From Oscillospiraceae bacterium (GTDB lineage Bacteria; Bacillota; Clostridia; Oscillospirales; Acutalibacteraceae): a stretch of DNA of 64,000 bases. Shown piece by piece: positions 25,579-34,563 of the stretch. The stretch is from the NCBI GenBank assembly GCA_015065805.1, contig SVPN01000001.1, positions 1-64,000 of the forward strand, read 5' to 3'. Position 1 is the first letter of the stretch. Each line of letters starts with the position of its first letter. A model generated the notes under the pieces. It was not told the origin of the DNA. It searched no databases and saw only the letters and a list, made by a program, of their open reading frames with translations. The position numbers were made by a program, and so were the translations under genes.

Positions 25579-26229
25579 TTATCCTTCATCGGACGCTCCC
25601 GTAAGAGCATCCAGTTGCTTTTTCATTTGCTCTAATTCCACACGCATTTTGCAAAGCTCCTGCGAAACAGGGTCGGGAATGTGGATCTGATCCAGCTCCT
25701 GATCCACCTTTTGCCCGTTACATCGCACCACGCGCGCAGGAACACCGACGGCGGTACAGTTATCGGGAATGTCGTTGAGCACCACAGCACCCGCCGCGAT
25801 GCGGACATTGTTGCCGATGCGGATCGGGCCGAGCACCTTGGCGCCTGCACCGACCATCACGTGATTCCCGAGGGTCGGGTGTCGCTTTCCTTTATCTTTA
25901 CCCGTACCGCCGAGTGTCACACCCTGATAAATCGTGCAATCATCACCGATCTCTGTGGTCTCACCGATCACAACGCCTGTGCCGTGGTCAATGAACAGCC
26001 GTTTACCGATCGTCGCATCGGGATGGATCTCGATATTCGTGCGACGCACACAGTTCTGAGAGATCCATCGCGCTAAAAACTTGAAACCGTGCTTGGAACA
26101 CCAATTGGCACGGCGATGAGCGCGCACAGCTTTCAGACCGTTGTATAGCAGTAAAATTTCAATTGTCGAGCGAGCCGCAGGGTCTTTTGTGCGGATCGTC
26201 TGAATATCCTCTCTGAGTTGCTTGAACAT
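25579..26229 (-). CDS. cysE: Serine O-acetyltransferase
   Basis: Makes O-acetylserine from serine and acetyl-CoA, the first step of cysteine synthesis. The 216 residues show an N-terminal helical part followed by left-handed beta-helix hexapeptides: [20 protein letters not shown] (histidine of the active site), [20 protein letters not shown] and [18 protein letters not shown]. The C-terminal helix [17 protein letters not shown] looks coiled-coil. It is the short Firmicute form. Downstream cysS shares the operon. Confidence 0.95.
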   Translation of the reverse strand: MFKQLREDIQTIRTKDPAARSTIEILLLYNGLKAVRAHRRANWCSKHGFKFLARWISQNCVRRTNIEIHPDATIGKRLFIDHGTGVVIGETTEIGDDCTIYQGVTLGGTGKDKGKRHPTLGNHVMVGAGAKVLGPIRIGNNVRIAAGAVVLNDIPDNCTAVGVPARVVRCNGQKVDQELDQIHIPDPVSQELCKMRVELEQMKKQLDALTGASDEG

Positions 26230-26242
26230 TAAAACCGCTCCT

Positions 26243-26827
26243 TTAGCAGTCTTCTTTAAAATAGTGGCGGAATTGCCAGAAATACTGCACGCCCGAAATG
26301 CAGGTCAGCGCGACAGAAATCCAGATAAAGATCTGCGAAATCAGAATCGGCAACGAGGTGGCAATCGGCGGAAGCTGTGTAAGATATGCCGCACAAATAT
26401 CCTGCCACGTCAATGCGCACATCATCGCAATGATCGCAACATACTGCGCAACGGTTTTCAGCTTACCCGAAAAGCTCGCCGCCACAACCGTGCCGTCCTT
26501 TGCCGCCATCAGGCGCACAGAGGTCACCATAAACTCGCGCGTCATCACCAGCATCACAGCCCACACATCGGTCACGCCGATGGCAAGAAACACTAAAAAC
26601 GCCGCGGTTGTCAGCATTTTATCGGCGATCGGATCCAGAAACTTGCCCAGATTGGTCACAAGGTTGCGCGAACGGGCAATCTGTCCGTCAAAATAATCCG
26701 TCAGCGACGCCATGCCGAACACCGCCAATGCCGCTACATAATGAAACGGAAACGGCCACAGAAGAAGCACCATATAAAGAGGCACCATCAGAATCCGTGC
26801 CAGGGTCAGTTTATTCGGAAGATTCAT
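26243..26827 (-). CDS. pgsA: CDP-diacylglycerol-glycerol-3-phosphate 3-phosphatidyltransferase
   Basis: A 194-residue membrane enzyme making phosphatidylglycerophosphate. The CDP-alcohol phosphotransferase motif D-G-x2-A-R-x8-G-x3-D-x3-D is fully visible as [10 protein letters not shown], then [11 protein letters not shown] (near residues 47-70). The start [11 protein letters not shown] is typical, followed by several hydrophobic helices. Its ATG directly follows the rimO stop with no gap, so it is translated from the same mRNA. The rimO-pgsA pair is common in Firmicutes. Confidence 0.95.
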   Translation of the reverse strand: MNLPNKLTLARILMVPLYMVLLLWPFPFHYVAALAVFGMASLTDYFDGQIARSRNLVTNLGKFLDPIADKMLTTAAFLVFLAIGVTDVWAVMLVMTREFMVTSVRLMAAKDGTVVAASFSGKLKTVAQYVAIIAMMCALTWQDICAAYLTQLPPIATSLPILISQIFIWISVALTCISGVQYFWQFRHYFKEDC

Positions 26828-28153
26828 TTACACGCACTCTCCAATCAGATCCCAATCCATATAATCCGTGATCTCCACCTGCACGAGATCGCCCGCTTTT
26901 ACAGGCACATCAGCGGTGAAAAACACCTTGCCGTCAATGTCAGGCGCATCGGCGGCAGTTCTGCCGAACCAGCATTCGGCATATTTGTCAAAGCTCTCCA
27001 CAAGCACCGTGACCGTTTTGCCGATCTGTGCTTCTAACCATTCCTGCGAAATACGATCCTGCTGTTGCATCACAATATCGCGGCGCTTTTCCTTGACAGC
27101 TTCCTCGACCTGATCCGGCATTGATGCCGCTATTGTGCCCTCTTCCGCTGAATACGCAAAGCAACCAAGGCGCTCAAAGCGTGCATCCTGCAGGAACTCA
27201 CAAAGCTCTTCAAAATCCTCATCCGTCTCGCCCGGGAAGCCCGTCATCACGGTGGTACGCAACACGATCCCCGGAACCGCTTCACGAATATGCGCGATAA
27301 GTGCCGTCAGGCGTTCACGGTCACCTGTGCGGCGCATCGCTTCAAGCACCTTTCCGCTGGCGTGCTGCAACGGAATGTCCATATATTTCACGATCTTCGG
27401 TTGCGATGCGATCACACGCAACAAGTCCTCCGAAATATGCTCGGGATAGCAATACAGCAGACGGATCCACTCCAAGCCTTCAATCTCGCAAAGACGCTCT
27501 AAAAGCTCAGGCAAACGGCTTTCACCGTAAAGGTCTTTACCGTACAGCGTGGTATCCTGAGCGACAAGAATCAATTCCTTCACGCCGCTTTGAGCAAGAG
27601 CGGTGGCTTCCCCGACCAGTGTATCGATTTCACGACTGCGCAACCGTCCGCGGATGTGCGGAATAGCACAATACGTACAGCAGTTGTCACAGCCGTCACC
27701 GACGCGCATATACGCAAAGAACGACGGGGTTGTCAACACACGGGCACCGTCAAGCGACCAACACTGTCTGGAAGGGAAACGGTACACAGCGTTGTCATCC
27801 ATCACCGCGCTCACAATATCGGCAATGTCGCCGTTGGCCCCCAGTCCCAGAACCGCATCACACTCGGGGAGTTCGTCCGCAAGCTCCTGCTTATAACGCT
27901 GAGCGAGACACCCCGTTACGATCAGCTTCTTGATTTGCCCCTCTTTTTTGAGCTGGGCAAATTCCAAAATGGTCTCAATGGCTTCCTGCTTTGCCGATTC
28001 GATAAAGCCACAGGTGTTGATGATCACAACCTCGGCAAGCGCGGCATCCGCCACGATTTCCAAACCTGCCGTTTCCAATTTTGCAAGCATCAGTTCGGCA
28101 TCCATCTGATTCTTCGGACAGCCCAAAGACACCATTCCCACTCTGATTGCCAT
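26828..28153 (-). CDS. rimO: Ribosomal protein uS12 methylthiotransferase RimO
   Basis: A radical SAM enzyme of about 441 residues that adds a methylthio group to an aspartate of ribosomal protein S12. The N-terminal UPF0004 domain starts VGMVSLGCPKNQMDAE, the radical SAM cysteines are CDNCCTYCAIPHIRG (CxxxCxxC), and a C-terminal TRAM domain follows (VLVESFDKYAECWFG). The sequence GCPKNQMDAE distinguishes RimO from MiaB. ATG 28153 has AAGGAG upstream. recX lies 13 bases upstream and pgsA directly downstream. Confidence 0.95.
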   Translation of the reverse strand: MAIRVGMVSLGCPKNQMDAELMLAKLETAGLEIVADAALAEVVIINTCGFIESAKQEAIETILEFAQLKKEGQIKKLIVTGCLAQRYKQELADELPECDAVLGLGANGDIADIVSAVMDDNAVYRFPSRQCWSLDGARVLTTPSFFAYMRVGDGCDNCCTYCAIPHIRGRLRSREIDTLVGEATALAQSGVKELILVAQDTTLYGKDLYGESRLPELLERLCEIEGLEWIRLLYCYPEHISEDLLRVIASQPKIVKYMDIPLQHASGKVLEAMRRTGDRERLTALIAHIREAVPGIVLRTTVMTGFPGETDEDFEELCEFLQDARFERLGCFAYSAEEGTIAASMPDQVEEAVKEKRRDIVMQQQDRISQEWLEAQIGKTVTVLVESFDKYAECWFGRTAADAPDIDGKVFFTADVPVKAGDLVQVEITDYMDWDLIGECV

Positions 28154-28166
28154 AGTATCGGCTCCT

Positions 28167-28784
28167 TTATTCCTCATCTTCTTGTTCCAGGCGACTCCAC
28201 GCCCGTGCGGAAACCGTATACGAAAAACCGTATCTCGCCAGCATTCCTAACGCTTTTTCACGCTGTTTGGCATCCGCACAAGCGGTATACCGTTTTTTTC
28301 GAAGCATCGCAAGTGCCTGCTCTTCCTCGGTATCGTCAAGCTCTTCCACAGCCGCGGCGATCACCTCGCGCGAAAAGCCTTTTTCCTGCAACGCCATTGC
28401 AACACGCCGTTTCGGGTAAAGCTTGCGCTCCTGCATATCGCGCGCCAGCATCGACGCATATCGCGCGTCGTCGATCAGACCGCATTCGCAAAGGCGAGAG
28501 ACCGTTTCCTGCGCAAGCGGACGGTCGATTCCTGCGCGGAACAGCTTCTGAACAAGCTCACCGCTGCCATAGTCACGACCGGAAAGATAATACAGCGCTT
28601 TTTCGCGCGCGCGGTGAGACAACGATCGTTCACAAAGGGTCTGCCATTGTTCATCGGACAGATTGTCGCCGACAACCAACGCACTGTATTCCCATACGGT
28701 TTTGTCGATCTCACCTTGCTGTCCGTCATCAAAGGAGATCGTATACAGATGTTGTTTTGCAGGTTTCACCGAAACAACAAGCAT
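28167..28784 (-). CDS. recX: Regulatory protein RecX
   Basis: A 205-residue all-helical protein that modulates RecA filaments. The repeated three-helix modules appear as LYYLSGRDYGSGELVQKL, SRLCECGLIDDARYASMLARDM and RVAMALQEKGFSREVI; the GLIDDARYA segment is the most characteristic. GGAG precedes ATG 28784. It is first in a six-gene operon from a strong promoter (28855-28883). recA is not in the window. Confidence 0.9.
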   Translation of the reverse strand: MLVVSVKPAKQHLYTISFDDGQQGEIDKTVWEYSALVVGDNLSDEQWQTLCERSLSHRAREKALYYLSGRDYGSGELVQKLFRAGIDRPLAQETVSRLCECGLIDDARYASMLARDMQERKLYPKRRVAMALQEKGFSREVIAAAVEELDDTEEEQALAMLRKKRYTACADAKQREKALGMLARYGFSYTVSARAWSRLEQEDEE

Positions 28785-28854
28785 CTCTCTCCCACCTTTG
28801 CTTAAATCCGCCCCATACCATCAGGTTCGGATTCCTATAGATATACACGTTATC

Positions 28855-28883
28855 ATTATATCTTTTTCTCTATAAAAATGCAA
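28855..28883 (-). promoter_or_regulatory. Promoter of the recX-rimO-pgsA-cysE-cysS operon
   Basis: TTGCAT (28878-28883), 17 bases, TATAAT (28855-28860). The ~65-base leader contains an AATCCG/CGGATT hairpin but no riboswitch I recognise. Confidence 0.85.
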
Positions 28884-28921
28884 TATGAAATCTTAAAAAC
28901 AACGGTGAATATTTAAAAAAA

Positions 28922-28946
28922 GGACAGAGACATACAGTCTCTGTCC
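28922..28946 (-). terminator. Terminator of the zinc-ribbon gene
   Basis: A perfect 10-bp stem (28922-28931 with 28937-28946) is followed by seven T on the minus strand. Confidence 0.9.
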
Positions 28947-28963
28947 TTTTTTTCATTGGATAC

Positions 28964-29239
28964 TCAGCCTTCGGTTCTCTTTGCGTGGCAGGCGCTGCAG
29001 TACACATCGCGACCTTCACGGGGCTCAAACGGAACAACCGCTTCGCCGCCGCACTCTGCGCAAACCGTCGTGTACATTTTACGCTCGCCTCTGACCGCAT
29101 TCTTACGTGCATCGCGGCAAGCCTTGCAACGCTGGGGCTCATTCACAAAGCCCTTTTCGGCGTAAAACTCTTGCTCGCCGGCCGTAAAAACAAACTCCGC
29201 ACCGCATTCTTTACACACCAATGTTTTGTCTTCGTACAT
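28964..29239 (-). CDS. Small zinc-ribbon protein
   Basis: Ninety-one residues with four CxxC knuckles: CKEC (9-12), CKAC (38-41), CAEC (59-62) and CSAC (81-84), forming two zinc ribbons. The first, CKECGAEFVFTAGEQEFYAEKGF, is the probable zinc-ribbon (zf-CxxC) family of Firmicutes; the second half repeats the idea with TVCAECGGEAVVPF. The function is unknown, probably nucleic-acid or protein binding. It stands alone, with its own terminator. Confidence 0.85.
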   Translation of the reverse strand: MYEDKTLVCKECGAEFVFTAGEQEFYAEKGFVNEPQRCKACRDARKNAVRGERKMYTTVCAECGGEAVVPFEPREGRDVYCSACHAKRTEG

Positions 29240-29358
29240 AATACTGTACCTCTCTTTGAAAAAATTTGCCTCTCGCCGAATTTCGGGGATGTATGTTTAC
29301 TGGTGGGTAAAACGGCCGGGCATAAATATTGTGAAATGCCAAAGCATTTAACACCTAT

Positions 29359-29928
29359 TTATTTGAGAACACTTTTGAGCTTCCGTCGGATGCGTTGAAT
29401 CGCATTGTCGATGGATTTTGCGGGCACTTGCAATATCTGCGCGATCTCACCGTAGGAATAGGAAGACATATGCAGGATCAGAACACGATATTCCAGTTCC
29501 GACAGTACACCTTTTAAACGGGATAAAAGAGCAAGCTCTTCTTCTTTTTCAAGCACAAACCGATCAGGAGAAAACACCTGTTCCTCCGTTTCGCCGTTGC
29601 TCAGCTCCATAGGCGACTCGTGCGGGATCTCCACCTCAGGTACCGACCGCAGAGCGTTAAGCAACCGACGACGGACACACACGCGGGCAAACGTCAGAAA
29701 CGATGCACCGCCATCCGTCCGATACGCTTTTGCGGCAGATAACAGCCCGAGCGATGCCTCCTGCAGCAGATCATCCGCATCAACAGCAGACGGACGAAAA
29801 CGGGCGGTTTCCTGACGGATCATCGGCATACAGATGTCTAACAGCAACTCGAATGCCGATTCATCTCCGAGGCGGATCCGTTCAAGTATGGTTTGCTCTT
29901 CCGAGAAATCTTCGCACAACGGCAACAT
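29359..29928 (-). CDS. Sigma-70 family sigma factor, SigH-like
   Basis: About 189 residues with regions 2 and 4 only. Region 2 reads AVDADDLLQEASLGLLSAAKAY (near 60-82) and FLTFARVCVRRRLLNAL; region 4 reads GVLSELEYRVLILHMSSYSYGEIAQIL with a helix-turn-helix ending SIDNAIQRIRRKLK. The pattern and length match the SigH (Spo0H) group. In sporulators SigH drives early sporulation and stationary-phase genes; that role is only possible here. I favour ATG 29928 with GGGGTGAT in front; a TTG at 29952 has a similar GGGTGAT, partly locked in a hairpin. Confidence 0.85.
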   Translation of the reverse strand: MLPLCEDFSEEQTILERIRLGDESAFELLLDICMPMIRQETARFRPSAVDADDLLQEASLGLLSAAKAYRTDGGASFLTFARVCVRRRLLNALRSVPEVEIPHESPMELSNGETEEQVFSPDRFVLEKEEELALLSRLKGVLSELEYRVLILHMSSYSYGEIAQILQVPAKSIDNAIQRIRRKLKSVLK

Positions 29929-29951
29929 ATCACCCCGTATAAAAAGTGACA

Positions 29952-29984
29952 ATCACCCGTTGCAATAGGAATACAACAGGTGAT
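29952..29984 (-). promoter_or_regulatory. Inverted repeat in the sigma-factor leader
   Basis: ATCACCCGTTG (29952-29962) pairs with CAACAGGTGAT (29974-29984) over 11 bp with one G-U in the RNA. It hides a GGGTGAT ribosome-site-like sequence beside the alternative TTG start. Confidence 0.55.
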
Positions 29985-30024
29985 AGATAGGTAGTGAAAT
30001 AGTCGTATTTCTTTAGTATAAATT

Positions 30025-30054
30025 AGTATACTCTCTTTTTTTCTAAAAGTCAAC
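30025..30054 (-). promoter_or_regulatory. Sigma-factor gene promoter
   Basis: TTGACT (30049-30054), 18 bases, TATACT (30025-30030). Confidence 0.75.
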
Positions 30055-30136
30055 TTGAATTTTGAAAAAAATTATTACATTTAGAAAAAAATTGATAAAA
30101 GGTGGTAATAGATTTGTATAAATTTACCAATGAACC

Positions 30137-30607
30137 TTATCGTTTGTTGGTACTTATCAACGGAAGCTCCCAATCGGAAAAGAAAAAAGTCATCGGCGGT
30201 TCATCAATTACCAGGGATCGGGGTAAACCCGACTCCTCATCAAACACGAGCCCCCCTGCTTGTGTCGGGGCGTGAGACGCCGTTGCGGCATTTAATGCAT
30301 CCGCAAGCGTACGGATCACCGAACATTGCGGCAGATAAGCAGCAGGAACATCCATCTCAACGCCGAGATACTCAAGACGAACGGTTTGACCGTCATACAG
30401 CATTGTCAGTCCTTGCAATTCCTGCGGTTGCGAAAATGTCAGCGTCGTTTTCGCGGGATCTGTGCGGTCAAGCTCTGCCGCAACCGACACTCCCTCCAAG
30501 GAGCACTCGACCCGACAACGAAAACCACTCACGACCGGAGAAGTCGATCGGACAGAGCAGGATGTAAGCAAACACAACCCAAGCAGTATACAAGCAAACC
30601 GATACAC
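30137..30607 (-). CDS. Small lipoprotein of unknown function
   Basis: A 156-residue exported protein with a lipoprotein signal (LLGLCLLTSC, cysteine near 17) and a soluble domain rich in beta strands, for example CRVECSLEGVSVAAELDR and LTMLYDGQTVRLEYLGVEMD. The start is GTG 30607, with GAGGGTG seven bases upstream, just after the nnr stop. The overall pattern recalls small Clostridia lipoproteins annotated as hypothetical. It is third in the membrane-protein/nnr/lipoprotein operon. Confidence 0.75.
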   Translation of the reverse strand: MYRFACILLGLCLLTSCSVRSTSPVVSGFRCRVECSLEGVSVAAELDRTDPAKTTLTFSQPQELQGLTMLYDGQTVRLEYLGVEMDVPAAYLPQCSVIRTLADALNAATASHAPTQAGGLVFDEESGLPRSLVIDEPPMTFFFSDWELPLISTNKR

Positions 30608-30613
30608 CGAGCA

Positions 30614-32218
30614 TCACCCTCGCTTTTCAAATTGCGAAAGCAACATCGGCAGTTCCCCGAGCAGATCCGTCGGGAGCATTCCCGTCTCGCTTAACCGCTG
30701 AGCAGTTCTGACTGCCGCTAAGCTGTGCAGATGCACGGCGGTCACACTCGCACGATACGGATCGGTACCCTGCGCAACAAGCGAAGCGATCATTCCCGCA
30801 AGCACATCGCCGCTCCCACCTTTTGCGAGACCCGAACACGGGACTGTATTGATGTACACCCGCTCACAAGGATCCGCGACCAACGTATGGGCACCTTTCA
30901 GAACGACAGTAGCACCGGTTTGCTTGCTCAGGCGAATGGCGGATGCAAAGCGATCACGCTCCACCTCTTCCACGGAACAGCCAAGCAAACGTGCCGCTTC
31001 TTTCGGGTGCGGTGTCAGCACCAGCGGTATACCGCTGTCGGACATTGCTTTCCATTCATCTATATGCCCGATATACGCATTTAGACCGTCCGCATCCAAA
31101 ATTTGCGGAACACGAAGCTTGGGAAGCAATTTGCGGATCATGGCGGCCGTGTGTTTATTGCGCGATAGTCCGGGTCCGCAAAGAAACGCAGCGGAGCTTG
31201 CGCCGTTGACCGCTCCCGTAATCTGCTGAACAGCAGAAAACGCAAGACCGCCGTCCTTCGTTTCCTCAAGCGGATGATACACCGCTTCCCACAGCTGTCC
31301 CGCTACAATCGGATAGATCGACGCAGGTAAAAACATATGCACAAGCCCGACGCCGAGACGCATAGCTGCTTTTCCGCTGAGCATAGATGCCCCCGCCATA
31401 CCGAAGCTACCCGTCAGGGAAAACACCGTACCGTAGGTACCTTTGTGAGAATCCGATCGACGGAAGGTCAGACCGGCAGGAACCGTGTCGCAAAGAATCG
31501 GATACACGTGAACGGCATATGTATGAACCAGATCCTGCGGGATACCGACATCAAACACGCGGATATCGCCGCACACAAACGCACAACGTTCATACTGCAT
31601 GCATCGTTTTTGCATTGTAAATGTCAGTGTATACGACGGTACAAGCAGCTGCGGATCAAACGCATCCTCATCCGCCTGCATACCGCTGGGAATATCCACG
31701 GCAACGATCGTGCCTTTTGAACGTTTGCGAACATCCTTAAACACACGTGTTACCTCTTCAGGCAACGAACCGTGAAAGCCGATACCGTACACGGCATCCA
31801 CCGCCACAAATCTTTCACATTCCTCCTCAACATCCTTATCCGGCATAACGTCGGCATATTGTTCGGAAGTATACTGTTCGGAAGGAATGATTCTCACATT
31901 CGGTAATTGTGACGCCTGACGGTACATCTCCTGCGCAATTGCCGTTTGCGGTTCCCCGAAGCGGATGACCGATACCGTATTGTCGGGAAATGCCTTTGCA
32001 AAGCACGTTGCCATCTTGTAGCCGTCACCGCCGTTGTTTCCCGCACCGCACAGAATCAATACGATCGACTCCGCATTGACAACTCCTTTGTTTATCAGAA
32101 AATCCGCCGCTCGGGAGCCGGCATTTTCCATCAGGGTCAGATAGGAAATGCCGTTGCGATCTGCTTGCTCCTCCAGCTCACGCAATCGACGGCTGTAAAG
32201 AAAGGATTCGTATCGCAT
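30614..32218 (-). CDS. nnr: Bifunctional NAD(P)HX repair enzyme (epimerase and dehydratase)
   Basis: About 534 residues. The N-terminal half (about 1-215) is the NAD(P)HX epimerase, with LMENAGSRAADFL and LCGAGNNGGDGYKMA. The C-terminal half (about 225-520) is the ADP/ATP-dependent dehydratase, with LTPHPKEAARLLG, VVLKGAHTLVADP and the catalytic GSGDVLAGMIASL. It repairs hydrated NADH and NADPH. ATG 32218 follows AAGGAG. The upstream neighbour is a small membrane protein and the downstream one a lipoprotein. Confidence 0.95.
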   Translation of the reverse strand: MRYESFLYSRRLRELEEQADRNGISYLTLMENAGSRAADFLINKGVVNAESIVLILCGAGNNGGDGYKMATCFAKAFPDNTVSVIRFGEPQTAIAQEMYRQASQLPNVRIIPSEQYTSEQYADVMPDKDVEEECERFVAVDAVYGIGFHGSLPEEVTRVFKDVRKRSKGTIVAVDIPSGMQADEDAFDPQLLVPSYTLTFTMQKRCMQYERCAFVCGDIRVFDVGIPQDLVHTYAVHVYPILCDTVPAGLTFRRSDSHKGTYGTVFSLTGSFGMAGASMLSGKAAMRLGVGLVHMFLPASIYPIVAGQLWEAVYHPLEETKDGGLAFSAVQQITGAVNGASSAAFLCGPGLSRNKHTAAMIRKLLPKLRVPQILDADGLNAYIGHIDEWKAMSDSGIPLVLTPHPKEAARLLGCSVEEVERDRFASAIRLSKQTGATVVLKGAHTLVADPCERVYINTVPCSGLAKGGSGDVLAGMIASLVAQGTDPYRASVTAVHLHSLAAVRTAQRLSETGMLPTDLLGELPMLLSQFEKRG

Positions 32219-32240
32219 AACACCTGTCACTCCTTACGGT

Positions 32241-32753
32241 TTACATCTCGCGACGGGCACGGTCGGTCTCAATACGTACCTCACGTGAAAGCCCCTTGCA
32301 AAGTGCTTCCAGCACTTCACGGCTCGGCTCAAACAGCACCAGCGTGTAGCCTTTTTTGCCTTGGTAGGCAAAAGCCCAGGTCGCTTGATTTTTAGAGCGT
32401 GCCGCCATCACAATTCGGTCAAACTTCATATCCGACGGCACTTGCGCTACGGGCAACAGAAAATCAAGTTTTGCTCCGCGCACACGCACGATCTTTTTGC
32501 GCTCGCGCCTGGCAACGATCTGATCAATATCGATCTCACCGTTGGTAACTTCATATTCCACTTCCGTACTCTGCATAGACGCGACCCAGTAGATGCCAAA
32601 GCCGCTGAACGCCGCAATCGGAAGAAATGCCATCGGCAAGAAGATGAGCGATGCCGCGCACGCTCCGAGCAACACAACAACGGCACCGATCACCACCAGC
32701 ACACGCTTGGCGGTCATCGACTGTTTGACGATCTGTTCGCAAAACACATCCAT
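32241..32753 (-). CDS. Membrane protein of a conserved Clostridia family (DUF6106-like)
   Basis: A 170-residue protein with two adjacent hydrophobic segments (about residues 15-60: VLVVIGAVVVLLGACAASLI and FLPIAAFSGFGIYWV) and a cytoplasmic domain starting EVEYEVTNGEIDID and ending in a charged helix. It resembles the DUF6106 family as I remember it; no function is known. AGAGGTG lies six bases before ATG 32753. It is first of three genes from the promoter at 32786-32814. Confidence 0.75.
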   Translation of the reverse strand: MDVFCEQIVKQSMTAKRVLVVIGAVVVLLGACAASLIFLPMAFLPIAAFSGFGIYWVASMQSTEVEYEVTNGEIDIDQIVARRERKKIVRVRGAKLDFLLPVAQVPSDMKFDRIVMAARSKNQATWAFAYQGKKGYTLVLFEPSREVLEALCKGLSREVRIETDRARREM

Positions 32754-32785
32754 TTGAAACACCTCTTATATGAATACTTATACTC

Positions 32786-32814
32786 AGTATACCAGTTTCT
32801 TTTGGTTTTTGCAA
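32786..32814 (-). promoter_or_regulatory. Promoter of the nnr operon
   Basis: TTGCAA (32809-32814), 17 bases, TATACT (32786-32791), only 10 bases from the divergent folC -35. Confidence 0.75.
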
Positions 32815-32823
32815 TGCTTTGGC

Positions 32824-32852
32824 TTGACCTTACGCCACTTTTTCGCTATGAT
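32824..32852 (+). promoter_or_regulatory. folC promoter
   Basis: TTGACC (32824-32829), 17 bases, TATGAT (32847-32852). Confidence 0.75.
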
Positions 32853-32879
32853 ATAGGATATACATAAGAGGTGAAAACA

Positions 32880-34118
32880 ATGAACTTTGAACAAGCAACT
32901 GCTTACCTGACATCCTTAAAACCCGCCGGCATACAGATGGGGCTTGAGCGTATGCACACTGCCTGCGAAGCCCTGTCCCATCCCGAGCGGGCGTATCCTG
33001 CCGTTCATATCGCGGGCACAAACGGAAAGGGTTCCACCGCCCGTATGATCGCCGCTATGCTGACCGCAAACGGATATCGCACGGGCTTATACACCTCTCC
33101 GATGATCACCGACATCACCGATATGATCCTGATTGACGGTGTTCCCGTGACGCCCAAGGAGTTTGCCGCGTGTGTCACGGCCGTGCGCCACGCCGTCCCT
33201 GAGGGTCTCTCCGAATATGAATGTCTGACAAGCGCGGTATTTGTCTGTTTTCAAAGACAAAAGGTCGATATTGCCGTGATCGAATGCTGTATGGGCGGTG
33301 AAACCGACGCCACAAATATCATCCCTCCCCCGCTTTGCGCAGTCTTTACGCCGATTGCAAAGGATCACACCGCTTTTTTGGGAGACACGGTCGAAGAGAT
33401 CGCCTCGTGCAAGGGCGGTATCATCAAAGACGGCTGTGATGTGATATGTGCCGCTTCGATGGACGAGGACGCGCTCGGAGTGCTTTTTGAAAAAGCCGCA
33501 CAACACGGTGCGACGGTTCACATTCCCGTTGCGGGAGAAACTGCTGAAATCGGTATAAACGGAACCCGTTTTCACCACAACAACCGCGAAGTGCGCCTGC
33601 GCCTTGCGGGTCATCACCAGCACGAAAATGCACTCACGGCTTTGCAGACAATGACCTGTTTACAGCGCCGCGGATTCCGTTTCGATGAAGAACGCGCTCT
33701 TGCGGCATTATCAGCGGTTACAATGCCGTGTCGGCAGGAAATCGTTTGCGAATCCCCGTTTGTAATGCTCGACGGCGCTCACAATCCGCACGGTATCGAA
33801 GCACTTTGCCGGACACTTGAGGAAATGCCGCTTGATACACTGGTGATCGGTATGCTCGCAGACAAAGACTGCGACAGCTGTCTGAAGCGTCTGGCTCCCT
33901 ATTTCAGGCGCATCATCTGCTGCACACCGCCCGATACACCGCGCGCACTGCCCGCCCGCGAGCTTGCGGCGACAGCATTGCAATATCACGCAAACGTATC
34001 CGTTATTTCCGATCCCGTCAAAGCCTTTACAGACGCCAAAAAAACCTCCGCATCCATTGTGGTCGGAGGATCGTTTTACACATCTTCGGTTGTAAGAAAA
34101 GCGATTATTTCAGAATAA
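32880..34118 (+). CDS. folC: Bifunctional folylpolyglutamate / dihydrofolate synthase
   Basis: A Mur-ligase-family enzyme of 412 residues that adds glutamate to folates. The P-loop is HIAGTNGKGSTARMIAAML (near residues 40-55), followed by YTSPMITDITDMI. The family segments ECCMGGETDATNI and TPIAKDHTAFLGDTVEEIA are clear, and the C-terminal domain includes LDGAHNPHGIEAL. ATG 32880 has AGAGGTG upstream. Nothing follows on the plus strand; the hairpin after its stop lacks a plus-strand T-run and belongs to the opposite transcript. Confidence 0.93.
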   Translation: MNFEQATAYLTSLKPAGIQMGLERMHTACEALSHPERAYPAVHIAGTNGKGSTARMIAAMLTANGYRTGLYTSPMITDITDMILIDGVPVTPKEFAACVTAVRHAVPEGLSEYECLTSAVFVCFQRQKVDIAVIECCMGGETDATNIIPPPLCAVFTPIAKDHTAFLGDTVEEIASCKGGIIKDGCDVICAASMDEDALGVLFEKAAQHGATVHIPVAGETAEIGINGTRFHHNNREVRLRLAGHHQHENALTALQTMTCLQRRGFRFDEERALAALSAVTMPCRQEIVCESPFVMLDGAHNPHGIEALCRTLEEMPLDTLVIGMLADKDCDSCLKRLAPYFRRIICCTPPDTPRALPARELAATALQYHANVSVISDPVKAFTDAKKTSASIVVGGSFYTSSVVRKAIISE

Positions 34119-34126
34119 AAAATTTT

Positions 34127-34163
34127 AAGCGGTCAATGAGCGTTACTCTCTCATTGACCGCTT
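34127..34163 (-). terminator. Terminator of the minus-strand minigene transcript
   Basis: A perfect 14-bp stem (34127-34140 with 34150-34163) is followed on the minus strand by TTAAAATTTTTTATT. Confidence 0.9.
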
Positions 34164-34182
34164 ACATCATCTTCGGCTCCAC
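34162..34182 (-). other. Minigene module 8 (GTG, six codons plus stop)
   Basis: AGAGGT (34191-34196), spacer ATAGTCCC, GTG 34182 then EPKMM and TAA; the stop overlaps the terminator stem. Confidence 0.5.
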
Positions 34183-34247
34183 GGGACTATACCTCTTCTT
34201 TCTACAGATTTCGAAATTTGCAAGTCATCAGTTGGATTGATCAGACA

Positions 34248-34259
34248 TTACCTGTTCAT
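34248..34259 (-). other. Minigene module 7 (M-N-R-stop)
   Basis: AAAGGA (34270-34275), spacer AACAGGACCA, ATG AAC AGG TAA. Confidence 0.55.
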
Positions 34260-34346
34260 TGGTCCTGTTTCCTTTGAGTAGATTTTTCGACCGAAGCGAT
34301 TGCCTCGATTCAGATTTGAACATGTTTTTGTAAAGTTTGGATGAAA

Positions 34347-34355
34347 CTATCTCAT
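34347..34355 (-). other. Minigene module 6 (M-R-stop)
   Basis: AAAGGG (34364-34369), spacer ACACTCCA, ATG AGA TAG. Confidence 0.55.
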
Positions 34356-34435
34356 TGGAGTGTCCCTTTCGATTGTTACTGTTATCGTTTGGAATGCTCT
34401 GTTCAGTTTCCGTTCACCTTGTTCAGTGAACAAAT

Positions 34436-34447
34436 TTACATGTTCAT
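34436..34447 (-). other. Minigene module 5 (M-N-M-stop)
   Basis: AAAGGA (34458-34463), spacer ACTTACTCCG, ATG AAC ATG TAA. A TTGTTC/GAACAA hairpin follows directly. Confidence 0.6.
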
Positions 34448-34551
34448 CGGAGTAAGTTCCTTTCGTGATTTGATCCTTGTTATCGATTGATAACGATTTC
34501 AACTTATACTACGTGAAGATTTCGTACCTCATCTTTCTTCAGATTTTCGGA

Positions 34552-34563
34552 TTACGTGTTCAT
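34552..34563 (-). other. Minigene module 4 (M-N-T-stop)
   Basis: AAAGGA (34574-34579), spacer CTTAACTCCG, ATG AAC ACG TAA; nearly identical to module 5. Confidence 0.6.

Noticed and set aside
28785-28854. Possible riboswitch in the recX-cysE-cysS operon leader.
   Set aside because: The leader is ~65 bases with one weak AATCCG/CGGATT hairpin and no known riboswitch core.
30056-30136. Plus-strand TTGATA and TATAAA pair pointing into the lipoprotein gene.
   Set aside because: The spacing is 19 bases, no plus-strand gene follows, and the region better fits a weak GGTAA/TTACC terminator for the opposing operon.
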